From GCA-002708145 sp045562755 (GTDB lineage Bacteria; Chloroflexota; Dehalococcoidia; Lucifugimonadales; Lucifugimonadaceae): a stretch of 64,000 bases of DNA. Location of the stretch: NCBI GenBank assembly GCA_045562755.1, contig JBJKVF010000001.1, forward strand, positions 1-64,000. The letters run 5' to 3'. Below are positions 24,861-33,597 of this stretch, one piece after another (within the stretch, counting starts at the first letter, position 1; each line of letters begins with the position of its first letter). The position numbers and the translations under genes were made by a program. The notes below the pieces were generated by a model. That model was not told the DNA's origin. It saw only the letters and a program-made list of their open reading frames with translations, and ran no database searches.

Positions 24861-25589
24861 ATGAATGATAACAAAAAGAATTTTAATGAAAACCAATTTG
24901 AGGTACTTTTAGTTGAGGATGATAGAACATTACGTGAAGCTATTCGTTATAACCTAATAAGCGAAGGATATTACGTATATAGTACAGAAGATGGTGCTGA
25001 GGGTTTGAACATAGCAAAATCAAAGCCCGTAGATATTATTTTATTAGATCTAATGCTTCCAAAATTAAGTGGTCTTGAAATATGTAAAACTCTTAGAAGA
25101 GATGGTTCTATTTTACCTATAATAATGCTTACGGCAAAAGATTCAGAATTTGACAAAGTTTACGGTATTGAATCTGGTGCAGATGATTATATTACTAAGC
25201 CTTTCAGTATGAGAGAACTTATGGCAAGAATTTCATCACAACTCAGAAGAATGAAGATGAATGTAGAGGTGAAAAATTCAAAGTCTGATGAAATAATCAA
25301 GCTAGCAGACAGGGTAATTATTGATAAATTAAAAAGAGAAGTCATAGTTGATGGAAATAATATATATTTACGAGCAAGAGAGTTTGATTTATTTGCTTAT
25401 TTATCATCATCTCCTGGTAGAGTATTTACTCGTGAGCAATTATTAAAAGATGTGTGGGGATTTGATTATATAGGTGATACAAGAACGGTTGATGTTCATA
25501 TACGTTGGTTGCGCTCAAAAATTGAAAACTCATCGCAAAAAGCCATTATTGGTACTGTACGGGCTGTAGGGTATAGGGTTATTGTATAG
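24861..25589 (+). CDS. phoB: PhoB/PhoP-type response regulator
   Basis: The 242-residue OmpR-family protein has a receiver with the acidic pair ED at 19-20, phosphoacceptor Asp63 in LLDLMLPK, and lysine in DYITKPF, then a winged-helix DNA-binding domain (REFDLFAYLSSSPGRVFTREQLL, then TVDVHIRWLRSKIE). Next to phoR and pstSCA it is the phosphate regulator, and phased TTAACA repeats lie before pstS. It has a 20-residue polar N-terminal lead. Confidence 0.9.
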   Translation: MNDNKKNFNENQFEVLLVEDDRTLREAIRYNLISEGYYVYSTEDGAEGLNIAKSKPVDIILLDLMLPKLSGLEICKTLRRDGSILPIIMLTAKDSEFDKVYGIESGADDYITKPFSMRELMARISSQLRRMKMNVEVKNSKSDEIIKLADRVIIDKLKREVIVDGNNIYLRAREFDLFAYLSSSPGRVFTREQLLKDVWGFDYIGDTRTVDVHIRWLRSKIENSSQKAIIGTVRAVGYRVIV

Positions 25590-25616
25590 TTTTGGTTTTA
25601 AATTATTAGGTGTGAT

Positions 25617-26960
25617 TTGCTTAGAAACAAATTAATATATATATTATCTATAATTTTTAATAATTCTTACTTTGTAATTATTTCACTTTTTATTGGAATA
25701 ATAATTTCTTTTTTTTCTTTGATAGCTGGATTTTTATTTGTAATTGCTTCGGTAATAATTAATTTATCTTTTGGTCTAATAAACTCAATACATTTTAGAA
25801 ACTTTTATAGAGAATTGATTACTCTCCCTTCAGAAAATAGTATAGGCAGATTAAGTAATTTTAAAAATACCCGTTTAGAAAATTATTCGAAAATGATTAA
25901 TAGAATTTTAGATTCATTAAGTCAGGAAATTGTTCAAACTATAGAAAGTAAAATTACATCTGATGCAATAATTAACTCTATAAATGAAGGAATATTAATA
26001 ATTAATTCTAATAAAGAACTTGAAAATTTCAATCCAGCATTAGTAAAGTTATTAGGTACGAATATTGATCCTTATGTTGGTATGAACATCAATGATTTTG
26101 TAAGAAATGATGAATTTTTATCAATGATTGATGACGTTTTTTCTACTAAAGAAAATAAATCTATAGAATTAAATCTTTTTTCAGATGAGAAAATTATCTT
26201 GGTATATGCTGCACCATTTTTTTTATCTGACCAAGAACCATTCAATCAGATACTTGTTATATTTACTAATCTTACTGAAATTAGAAGAGCTGATAATTCA
26301 AGAAAAGAGTTTTTTTCAAATGTTTCTCATGAGCTTCGAACTCCACTTGCAGGTATTAAAGCATCCGCAGAAACTTTAGAAATTTCTAAGGAACAATCCA
26401 TTACAGAAAAATTTACTTCATTAATATTAGAAGATGTCGATAGAATGCATAAATTAATAGATGAAATGATGAGCTTGACTCAAATGGATTTGGGTGAAGC
26501 AAATTTTGTAAAAAAGGATACCTCTGTCAATAAAATGATAGAAGATACTTATAATAGATTCATTTTTCAATGTGAAGATTTAGGAATAAATTTAAAAATA
26601 AAAAAATTAGAACAAGATATAACTATCAAAGTTGATATAAGTAAGATAGAACAAGTTTTTGGTAACTTACTTAGTAATGCAATTAAGTGGACTTCAAAGG
26701 ATGGAAATATTAATATTTCTGCATCTTTGTCCAAAACCAGTATTTTATTTTCAGTCTCTGATGATGGAGAAGGTATTATAGAAGAACATTTACCTTTCTT
26801 ATTCGATAGATTTTTTAAGTCAGATTCCTCTAGATCAAAAGCTGGATCTGGCCTAGGTTTAGCAATTTCAAAGCATATAATTGAAGCCCACGAAGGTGAT
26901 ATTTTTGTCGAGAGTGGGATTACTAAGGGAAGTAAATTTACCTTTAGTATTCCAAAATGA
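25617..26960 (+). CDS. phoR: phosphate-sensing histidine kinase PhoR
   Basis: The 447-residue protein has two hydrophobic N-terminal segments (about 5-55), a PAS-like domain (about 115-215), and the kinase core: SHELRTPLAGIKASAE with His238, the N box FGNLLSNAIKW, and GSGLGLAISKHIIEAHEG. It phosphorylates PhoB under low phosphate. It has the layout of Gram-positive and actinobacterial PhoR. TTG at 25617 follows AGG seven bases upstream and is the only suitable start. Confidence 0.88.
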   Translation: MLRNKLIYILSIIFNNSYFVIISLFIGIIISFFSLIAGFLFVIASVIINLSFGLINSIHFRNFYRELITLPSENSIGRLSNFKNTRLENYSKMINRILDSLSQEIVQTIESKITSDAIINSINEGILIINSNKELENFNPALVKLLGTNIDPYVGMNINDFVRNDEFLSMIDDVFSTKENKSIELNLFSDEKIILVYAAPFFLSDQEPFNQILVIFTNLTEIRRADNSRKEFFSNVSHELRTPLAGIKASAETLEISKEQSITEKFTSLILEDVDRMHKLIDEMMSLTQMDLGEANFVKKDTSVNKMIEDTYNRFIFQCEDLGINLKIKKLEQDITIKVDISKIEQVFGNLLSNAIKWTSKDGNINISASLSKTSILFSVSDDGEGIIEEHLPFLFDRFFKSDSSRSKAGSGLGLAISKHIIEAHEGDIFVESGITKGSKFTFSIPK

Positions 26961-26981
26961 CATTTTAAGTATGCGTTGAAT

Positions 26982-27051
26982 TTAACGCTGATTTAACATT
27001 GTAAATTCTTGATTTAACATTCTCTTAATTCTTTAATCTGAATCTTATAAT
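26982..27051 (+). promoter_or_regulatory. PHO-box-like repeats and promoter of pstS
   Basis: TTAACG at 26982 and TTAACA at 26993 lie 11 bases apart; TTAACA at 27014 and TTAATT at 27025 form a second pair 11 apart. Six-base TTAACA-type repeats at 11-base phase are the known PhoP/PhoB site of Gram-positive bacteria. TATAAT at 27046-27051 is a strong -10 just downstream. pstS starts at 27138 after AAGGAG. Confidence 0.7.
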
Positions 27052-27137
27052 AGTTACTATTTTGTAACATACTACATAAATTTGTGGTACACGAAAAATT
27101 TAAGGTTTTATAACCGAAATAAGGAGTTAAGAACAAT

Positions 27138-28190
27138 ATGTTTCTTAAAATTAATGATTATATAAATAATCAAATTAAATGGCTGGTTCTTGGTTTTGCT
27201 ATTCTAAGTATTGGGCTATTTGCTGCTTGTGGAAGTGACGATGATGATTCTGTAGCAGCTCCTGCAGCTCCTGCAGCTACTGCAGCCCCAGCTACTGCAG
27301 CCCCTGCAGCTACTGCAGCCCCTGAAAAACTATCAGGAACTATTGAAATAGACGGTTCTTCAACAGTTTTTCCAGTAACAGTTGCTGTGGCAGAAGAATT
27401 TAGAGTCTCAAATCCACAAGTGCAGATTCCAATTGGAATGTCTGGTTCTGGTGGTGGATTCAAAAGATTTGTTGTTGGTGAAACTGACATATCAAATGCA
27501 TCTCGACAAATAAAATCAAAGGAAGTAGATACAGCTAATGACAATGGTATCGAACTCATGGAATTTAGAGTTGCATGGGACGGATTATCTGTTGTAGTTA
27601 GTAAATCTAATGACTTTGTTGATTGTTTGACAACAGAAGAACTAAAGTCCATTTGGGACGAAGGTTCAACATTAGATAATTGGAGTCAAGTAAGAGCTGG
27701 ATTCCCTGACAAGCCATTGAGGTTATATGGTCCAGGAACCGATTCAGGCACTTTTGACTACTTTACAGATGAGATAAACGGTGAAGAGAAAAGAAGTAGA
27801 GCAGATTACACAGCCTCAGAAGATGATAATACTCTTGTACAGGGTGTTTCAGGTGATGCTGGTGCTCTAGGTTACTTTGGTTTCGCTTACTACGTTGAGA
27901 ACACAGAGACTCTAAAGCTTCTTGGTGTTGACTCAGGTAGTGGTTGTGTGGAACCATCATCAACTACGATTGAAAATGGTACATACTCACCATTGTCAAG
28001 GCCGCTTTATATTTACCCAAAGATTTCTTCTATACAGAAACCAGAGGTAAAAGCTTTCCTTGAATTCTACATGGATCATGGTGGAGAATTGGCAGCTGAA
28101 GTTGGATACGTTGCATTATCTGATGCAGACTATGCAGCACAAAAGGCTATGATTAGTAACCCTGTGAACTTTGTACATCCTTCAAAATAA
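27138..28190 (+). CDS. pstS: phosphate-binding lipoprotein PstS
   Basis: The 350-residue protein has a signal with lipobox LFAAC (Cys31), then an acidic stretch and an Ala/Pro/Thr linker of about 30 residues encoded by imperfect DNA repeats. The binding domain has DGSSTVFPVTVAVAEEF, SGSGGGFKRF and GPGTDSGTFDYF, which contact phosphate. It delivers phosphate to PstCA. AAGGAG lies before the ATG. It follows phoR by 177 bases that hold the Pho repeats. Confidence 0.94.
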   Translation: MFLKINDYINNQIKWLVLGFAILSIGLFAACGSDDDDSVAAPAAPAATAAPATAAPAATAAPEKLSGTIEIDGSSTVFPVTVAVAEEFRVSNPQVQIPIGMSGSGGGFKRFVVGETDISNASRQIKSKEVDTANDNGIELMEFRVAWDGLSVVVSKSNDFVDCLTTEELKSIWDEGSTLDNWSQVRAGFPDKPLRLYGPGTDSGTFDYFTDEINGEEKRSRADYTASEDDNTLVQGVSGDAGALGYFGFAYYVENTETLKLLGVDSGSGCVEPSSTTIENGTYSPLSRPLYIYPKISSIQKPEVKAFLEFYMDHGGELAAEVGYVALSDADYAAQKAMISNPVNFVHPSK

Positions 28191-28217
28191 ATAATTCGAT
28201 AAAAATTATTGAAAAAT

Positions 28218-28251
28218 GAGCCTCAGGTATATAAAAAATTACTTGAGGCTC
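28218..28251 (+). terminator. strong hairpin between pstS and pstC
   Basis: A 12-bp stem with one G-U pair joins 28218-28229 to 28240-28251 around a ten-base A/T loop. The 3' side is AAGTATTATAAA, not a T run, so it is more likely an attenuator or mRNA-end stabiliser that raises pstS over pstCA than a full terminator. Such a step after the binding-protein gene is common in ABC operons. Confidence 0.6.
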
Positions 28252-28275
28252 AAGTATTATAAATAAAGTAATAAT

Positions 28276-29202
28276 ATGAATAAAGAAATTCAAAAAATAG
28301 CAGCTCAAAATAAAAAACGACAACATCGAGAAGAGAAAATTGTTGCTAATATTCTCAAATTAACTGCTGTCATTTCTGTTACCACTACATTAGGAATAAT
28401 AATTGTATTATTTAGTCAAAGTCTAATATTTTTTCAAAATGTTTCTTTATGGGAATTCCTGACTGGAACTAAGTGGACACCATTATTTAGGCCTGCACAT
28501 TTTGGTGTTCTTCCTCTAATTGGTGGAACTTTTCTTGTTGCATTTATAGCTGCAGTAGTAGCTTTAACATTGGGTATAGGAGCAGCAATATTTCTTTCAG
28601 AATATGCTCCTGAAAGACTAAGAAAAATACTCAAACCAATTCTTGAAGTTTTGGCAGGTATTCCAACTGTTGTTTATGGTTATTTTGCACTAACTTTTAT
28701 TACTCCGATACTTAAAATTATTTTTGGTCAAGATAATGTGATTATCTTTAATGCGCTATCAGCAGGTCTTGTTATGGGATTAATGATTATGCCAATGGTT
28801 TCCACCTTGAGTGAAGATGCAATGGTTGCCGTACCTAAATCATTAAGAGATGGAGCTTATGCTTTGGGAGCTACTAAATTGGAAGTATCTATAAAGATCG
28901 TTTTCCCAGCAGCTCTTTCAGGAATTGTTGCCTCATTTGTTTTAGCTTTATCAAGGGCAATAGGTGAAACAATGATTGTAAAAATTGCAGCAGGTTCAAC
29001 GCCTAATCTTACGCTTAATCCTTTAGAAAGTATTCAAGCTATGACAGGTTATATAGTTGCGGTAAGTCAGGGTGAAACTCCTCACGGTTCAATGGAATAC
29101 GGAACAATATTTGCTGTTGGATTATTACTCTTTGTACTTACTTTTATTATGAATATCATAGGTAGAGTTATAATATCTAAATTTAGACAGGTATATGAAT
29201 AA
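28276..29202 (+). CDS. pstC: phosphate ABC transporter permease PstC
   Basis: The 308-residue permease has six membrane helices and the ATPase-coupling loop DGAYALGATKLEVSIKIVFPAALSGI. The sequence FLTGTKWTP near the N-terminus is typical of PstC. It forms the membrane channel with PstA. Its stop is immediately followed by the pstA ATG. Confidence 0.93.
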   Translation: MNKEIQKIAAQNKKRQHREEKIVANILKLTAVISVTTTLGIIIVLFSQSLIFFQNVSLWEFLTGTKWTPLFRPAHFGVLPLIGGTFLVAFIAAVVALTLGIGAAIFLSEYAPERLRKILKPILEVLAGIPTVVYGYFALTFITPILKIIFGQDNVIIFNALSAGLVMGLMIMPMVSTLSEDAMVAVPKSLRDGAYALGATKLEVSIKIVFPAALSGIVASFVLALSRAIGETMIVKIAAGSTPNLTLNPLESIQAMTGYIVAVSQGETPHGSMEYGTIFAVGLLLFVLTFIMNIIGRVIISKFRQVYE

Positions 29203-30081
29203 ATGTTAACTTCAAGAAAAACTAGATCCAAAAAGACCAGACAGATAAAAGAAACTTTTTTCTTGTATCTTTTTTTATCATCAGTAATAATAGGAATTTT
29301 AGCTTTATCAGCTTTATTAATAGATGTTTTAATTGATGGATTGCCATACTTAAATTGGGACTTTCTTACTAAATATGCATCTAGAAAACCGCTTAACTCA
29401 GGAATTTTAGCTCCATTAGCTGGTACAGTTTGGGTGGTATTATTAACAGCAATATTTACAGTACCTGTAGGAATAGCTACCGCAATTTTCCTAGAAGAAT
29501 TTTCTTCAAAAGGAAGATTAATTAGGTTAGTTGAATTAAATATTTCCAATTTAGCTGGAGTTCCTAGTGTAATATACGGTCTTTTAGGTTTAGCTGTATT
29601 TGTTCAATTCCTTTTTGATGGCTCGAGAAATTTGATTTCTGGAGCATTAACCTTAACGTTACTTATCTTACCTATAGTAATCATTGCATCTCAGGAGGCA
29701 ATAAAAGCTGTTCCATCAAGTTTTAAAGATGCTGGTTATGCGATGGGAGCTACTAGATGGCAAGTTGTAAAGAATGTTATTTTACCTCAGGCTATTCCTG
29801 GTATGATGAGTGGAATTATACTTGCTCTTTCTAGGGCAATTGGAGAAGCAGCACCAATTTTAATGATATCTTCTCTTGTCTGGGTCACATTCGTTCCAAC
29901 AACACCTAACTCAAAATTTACGGTCCTTCCATTACAGATATACACCTGGGTGAGCCAACCTCAAGATGATTTTAGAAGCATAGCTGCTGCTGGTATAATT
30001 GTATTACTGGTTATACTTTTAGTTATGAATTCTATAGCTGTAAAGATAAGAAATAAGTATCAGCAAAGATCTGAACAATAG
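29203..30081 (+). CDS. pstA: phosphate ABC transporter permease PstA
   Basis: The 292-residue permease has six membrane helices and the coupling loop DAGYAMGATRWQVVKNVILPQAIPGM. LAPLAGTVWVVLLTA and the glycine-rich PSVIYGLLGLAVF segment match PstA. It pairs with PstC. The usual next genes pstB and phoU are absent; an EVE-domain gene follows instead. Confidence 0.93.
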   Translation: MLTSRKTRSKKTRQIKETFFLYLFLSSVIIGILALSALLIDVLIDGLPYLNWDFLTKYASRKPLNSGILAPLAGTVWVVLLTAIFTVPVGIATAIFLEEFSSKGRLIRLVELNISNLAGVPSVIYGLLGLAVFVQFLFDGSRNLISGALTLTLLILPIVIIASQEAIKAVPSSFKDAGYAMGATRWQVVKNVILPQAIPGMMSGIILALSRAIGEAAPILMISSLVWVTFVPTTPNSKFTVLPLQIYTWVSQPQDDFRSIAAAGIIVLLVILLVMNSIAVKIRNKYQQRSEQ

Positions 30082-30111
30082 TTCACTGACATTTTATAAG
30101 GATTGTATTTT

Positions 30112-30684
30112 ATGGCTAAAACTTTTTGGTTGGTTTCAATATCATCCGATAATAGTGACAAAACCTTTACCTCAGGCTTTAATATCCAAGGTTTCGACAA
30201 AAAATCTAGAAAAAAAGTTGATGTAATGATACCTGATGATAGATTACTTTATTATATTAATGACAAAAAAGTCTTTAGCGCTACAGCAACAGTGACTTCT
30301 TCTATGTTTGAGGGGAGCGATATCATATGGAATAGTCATGATGAAAAAGAAATATTTCCTTATAGAGTTCATACAAAAAAAGATTTGTATCTTGAGTATG
30401 ATAGATCTGTAGACGCAACTTATGTAGCCCCTTCATTGCAGTACTTAAGAAAATGGCCTGCTAATAGGTGGGGGTTAGCTTTTTTTGGTATGTTGCATAT
30501 TATTCCACAAAATGATTTTAATTTTATCGAACATGAATTAGAAAAATTATTTAAAAAAAATAAAAATATCAAAAAGAAAAAAAATAACAAGCCTAAAGCT
30601 ATTACCAAAGGTATTTCAAGAGATATTCTGAGAAAAAATAATAAAGAAATAAACAGAGGAATTAAATCTAGACTCAAGATTTAA
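30112..30684 (+). CDS. EVE-domain protein with a basic tail
   Basis: The first 145 residues of 190 look like an EVE domain: FWLVSIS at the start, a VMIPDDRLLYYI segment, FSATATVTS, and FPYRVHTKK. EVE domains belong to the PUA-like group and bind modified nucleic acids or RNA. The last 45 residues are strongly lysine-rich (KKNKNIKKKKNNKPKA), fitting nucleic-acid contact. AAGGA nine bases before the ATG at 30112 rules out the in-frame TTG at 30103. It follows pstA by 30 bases, probably in the same transcript. Its role there is unknown. Confidence 0.7.
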   Translation: MAKTFWLVSISSDNSDKTFTSGFNIQGFDKKSRKKVDVMIPDDRLLYYINDKKVFSATATVTSSMFEGSDIIWNSHDEKEIFPYRVHTKKDLYLEYDRSVDATYVAPSLQYLRKWPANRWGLAFFGMLHIIPQNDFNFIEHELEKLFKKNKNIKKKKNNKPKAITKGISRDILRKNNKEINRGIKSRLKI

Positions 30685-30691
30685 TCTACTC

Positions 30692-30750
30692 TTAACATCA
30701 AATTAAATCTCTTATAACCTAAATTTAATTTTTTTAACATTCAATTAATT
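30692..30750 (+). promoter_or_regulatory. second PHO-box-like repeat array
   Basis: TTAACA at 30692, TTAAAT at 30703, ATAACC at 30714 and TTAATT at 30725 lie at exact 11-base phase; TTAACA at 30734 and TTAATT at 30745 form another 11-base pair. The array resembles the one before pstS and precedes the gene for a secreted phosphatase-like protein. The region is very AT-rich, which lowers certainty for the weaker units. Confidence 0.6.
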
Positions 30751-30816
30751 TTTTTCATTTTCAATTAAATTATTATATTTTTCATAATATAAATAAATTA
30801 ATATGTGAGGAAAAAA

Positions 30817-32469
30817 ATGATAATTATAGGTAAAAAATTAGTAACTTTTGTTTTATTTTTACTGTTTGTTTTTTCTATCTTTTTTGTGATATTTCAAACA
30901 GATGTTACATCCGGAAAAACTAATTATAACAATAAACAAATTTTGAACACAGATTTCGATTTAGTGAGAGTAGGAAACTATAAAACTGACTTGTTTGATG
31001 AATCTGCAGCTGAAATTGTAAAATTTGACCCAATCACTAATAAACTCTTTATTGTGAATGCTCAAAAACCAGGAATAGATGTTGTAAAAATATCAAATAA
31101 TGGACGCATGTCTGGTTTTGCCCAACCAGTAAAAATGGAATATGAATCAACAATCGATTTATCTTCTCTAGGCGGTACTGTTAACAGCGTTTCAATCCAT
31201 AATGGTGTTGTTGCTGTAGCAGTACAAGCCCAAGCAGTGGATGAAAATGGAGTTGTTGGATTTTATGATACAAAAACTTTAGAGTTAATGAATTCTGTAG
31301 AAGTTGGTGTCTTGCCTGACATGCTAACATTTACACCTGATGGTAAAAAGGTGATAACTGCGAATGAAGGCCAACCTAATGATGATTACTCTATTGATCC
31401 TGAAGGCTCTGTGAGTATAATCGATCTAACAAACGGCATAGATAATGCTAATCATAAACTTGTCAGATTTGGTCAAGGCTCTGGTGAAGATTTGAAAAAA
31501 AGAGGAGTAAGAATTTATGGGCCTTCAGCAAATGTAGCTCAGGATTTTGAACCAGAATATATTACAGTTACAAGTGACTCTAAGAAAGCATATGTAGCCT
31601 TGCAAGAAAATAATGCTTTTGCTGTTTATGATTTAGAAAAACAGACATTAGTAGAAATTATTCCACTTGGCACAAAAAATCATATGTTACCGGGTTATGG
31701 ATTTGATGCATCTGATAAGGATGGCGGTATAAACATAAGAAATTGGCCTACACTTGGATATTTTATGCCTGATTCTATAGATAACTACACCGTTGATGGT
31801 AAAACTTACATTGTTACTGCTAATGAAGGAGATACTAGAGATTATGATGGTTATTCTGAAGAAGCAAGGGTATCCGACATCATGCTAGATTCAACTGTAT
31901 TTCCAAATGCAGAGGAACTACAAAAAGATGAAAATCTTGGAAGGCTTTTGACCACAACTGCAAATGGTGATACTGATGGTGATGGTGATCACGATATTAT
32001 CTATTCAATTGGTGGTAGATCTATGTCTATTTTTGATGAAAAGGGAAGTTTGATATGGGATTCAGGCGATCAAATTGCCAGAATGCAAGCAACTTTAATA
32101 CCTGAAATGTTTAATGCAAATGGTGAAGAAGATTCTAAGGATTCGAGATCTGACGCTAAGGGTGCTGAACCAGAAGCATTAAAAATAGCAAAATTTGGCA
32201 ATAATCAATGGATAGCATTTTTGGGTTTAGAAAGAGTCGGTGGAATAATGGCTTACAATATTACCAATCCAAAGTCGCCTGAATTCTTGGGATACACTTC
32301 TGGAAGATATTGGGATGGTATAGCTGAAGACGGAACAGCAGGAGATCTTGCTCCTGAAGGTATAGAGTATATTTCTCCTTCTGATAGCCCTACTGGCAGA
32401 CCTTTGTTAGTAGTAGCTAATGAAGTTAGTGGGAATACAACTGTTTGGGAAATTAATTTTACCCCCTAA
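30817..32469 (+). CDS. secreted choice-of-anchor I family (alkaline-phosphatase-like beta-propeller) protein
   Basis: The 550-residue product has an N-terminal signal or anchor helix (about 8-28), then repeated beta-propeller blades: AAEIVKFDPITNKLFIVNAQ, GVLPDMLTFTPDGKKVITANEGQP, YITVTSDSKKAYVALQENNA, and TYIVTANEGDTRDYDGYSEE with acidic metal-like clusters. The family is often annotated alkaline phosphatase or choice-of-anchor I. It lacks a C-terminal sorting tag. The upstream Pho repeats support a phosphate-scavenging role, which is inference. GAGG before the ATG at 30817 decides the start over GTG 30805. Confidence 0.72.
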   Translation: MIIIGKKLVTFVLFLLFVFSIFFVIFQTDVTSGKTNYNNKQILNTDFDLVRVGNYKTDLFDESAAEIVKFDPITNKLFIVNAQKPGIDVVKISNNGRMSGFAQPVKMEYESTIDLSSLGGTVNSVSIHNGVVAVAVQAQAVDENGVVGFYDTKTLELMNSVEVGVLPDMLTFTPDGKKVITANEGQPNDDYSIDPEGSVSIIDLTNGIDNANHKLVRFGQGSGEDLKKRGVRIYGPSANVAQDFEPEYITVTSDSKKAYVALQENNAFAVYDLEKQTLVEIIPLGTKNHMLPGYGFDASDKDGGINIRNWPTLGYFMPDSIDNYTVDGKTYIVTANEGDTRDYDGYSEEARVSDIMLDSTVFPNAEELQKDENLGRLLTTTANGDTDGDGDHDIIYSIGGRSMSIFDEKGSLIWDSGDQIARMQATLIPEMFNANGEEDSKDSRSDAKGAEPEALKIAKFGNNQWIAFLGLERVGGIMAYNITNPKSPEFLGYTSGRYWDGIAEDGTAGDLAPEGIEYISPSDSPTGRPLLVVANEVSGNTTVWEINFTP

Positions 32470-32486
32470 TACTAACCTCTCTTACC

Positions 32487-32534
32487 TTAAATACAATTTA
32501 CCGAGTAAATATTTACTCGGTAAATTGTATTTAA
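32487..32534. terminator. 48-bp perfect palindrome after the secreted-protein gene
   Basis: Bases 32487-32510 are the exact reverse complement of 32511-32534, with no spacer. The centre is AAATATTT, flanked by the arms around ACCGAGT and ACTCGGT. It begins 17 bases after the stop of the secreted-protein gene and is followed by a T-rich stretch with six T residues at about 32541. A rho-independent terminator is the simplest reading, but the length and perfection are exceptional. Confidence 0.65.
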
Positions 32535-32594
32535 TGTGTAATTTTTTGTTCTTTATTTGTAAAAAATTTCTTTGGGAGATAGTTAAATATAATT

Positions 32595-33572
32595 ATGATA
32601 AATTCTAAAACTAAAAATAGAGCAATAATAGATATTGGTTCTAATTCCTGTAGGTTGGTTATTTTTAATATTGCTGAGAATTCTAATCTTGATGTTATAT
32701 ATGAAAAACAATTTTCACTTAAGCTTCAGTTATATATTGGTAAATCTCCTAAAAAAATACAAGAAGGAATAATTTTATTAGATAACTTATTGGAAAATTT
32801 TTTTAATTTTATAAATTTTATTAATATCAAGCATAAAAATATATTTGTTGTAGCAACATCTGCATTCCGAGACTTATTAGAGCAGAAAAATAATCAAATT
32901 AAGAATATTATTAAGAAATATAATATAAAAGTATTAGATGAAATAATTGAAGCAAAATTTGGTTTTTATTCTTCAATAAATTCATTACCATTGAAAAATG
33001 GAACCTATTTTGATATTGGCGGTGGTAGCGTTGAAGTAGTACCATTTGAATCTAGAAAAGCTAGTGGTTTTTTTTCATTTAGGTTAGGGTGTTTATCCTT
33101 ATCAGAGAAATTTTTTTCTAATAAAAAAAAATATAAATATTCAATAAAGAAACTTGATAATTATATTTATGAGCAAATATCTAATCTTAATATTATAGAT
33201 AAACCATCAAAAAAAATGATACTAGTTGGCGGAACTGCGCGCAATATTTTTAAAATTCATAAAGCTCAAAAAAATGATAGATTTCTTGAACTTCATGGAG
33301 GTAAAATTAGTCACAATGATTTAAACGATGTATGGGAAAAAATATATAAATTACCTAAAAAAGAACTTATATCTTTGCCTGGATTAAGTTCTAGTAGAGT
33401 TGACACTATTATTCCAGGTTGTAGATTAGTAAAAAAGTTAGTTGAAATTTATGGATTCAAGGAAATATATATTTCTGGAAGAGGAATAAGAGAGTATATA
33501 GCAATAAACGGATTAGAAGTTATTAGTAATCCTATCAAAGATATACATTCTACTATACTAAAGTCAGAATAA
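32595..33572 (+). CDS. ppx: Ppx/GppA-family exopolyphosphatase
   Basis: The 325-residue protein has the two-lobed ASKHA core: AIIDIGSNSCRLVIF, VATSAFRD, YFDIGGGSVEVV and ILVGGTARNIF. It removes terminal phosphate from polyphosphate or from pppGpp. At 325 residues it lacks the C-terminal HD-type extension of the 500-residue E. coli proteins, like the short actinobacterial forms. It ends 25 bases from the convergent ppk2, so polyphosphate breakdown and use are coded side by side. Confidence 0.88.
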   Translation: MINSKTKNRAIIDIGSNSCRLVIFNIAENSNLDVIYEKQFSLKLQLYIGKSPKKIQEGIILLDNLLENFFNFINFINIKHKNIFVVATSAFRDLLEQKNNQIKNIIKKYNIKVLDEIIEAKFGFYSSINSLPLKNGTYFDIGGGSVEVVPFESRKASGFFSFRLGCLSLSEKFFSNKKKYKYSIKKLDNYIYEQISNLNIIDKPSKKMILVGGTARNIFKIHKAQKNDRFLELHGGKISHNDLNDVWEKIYKLPKKELISLPGLSSSRVDTIIPGCRLVKKLVEIYGFKEIYISGRGIREYIAINGLEVISNPIKDIHSTILKSE

Positions 33573-33597
33573 TATCTAACATAAAAATCATATTCAA

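Noticed and set aside
32420..32608. 62-codon open frame across the 48-bp palindrome
   Set aside because: It overlaps the end of the secreted-protein gene in another frame and runs through the palindrome; no start signal or family.
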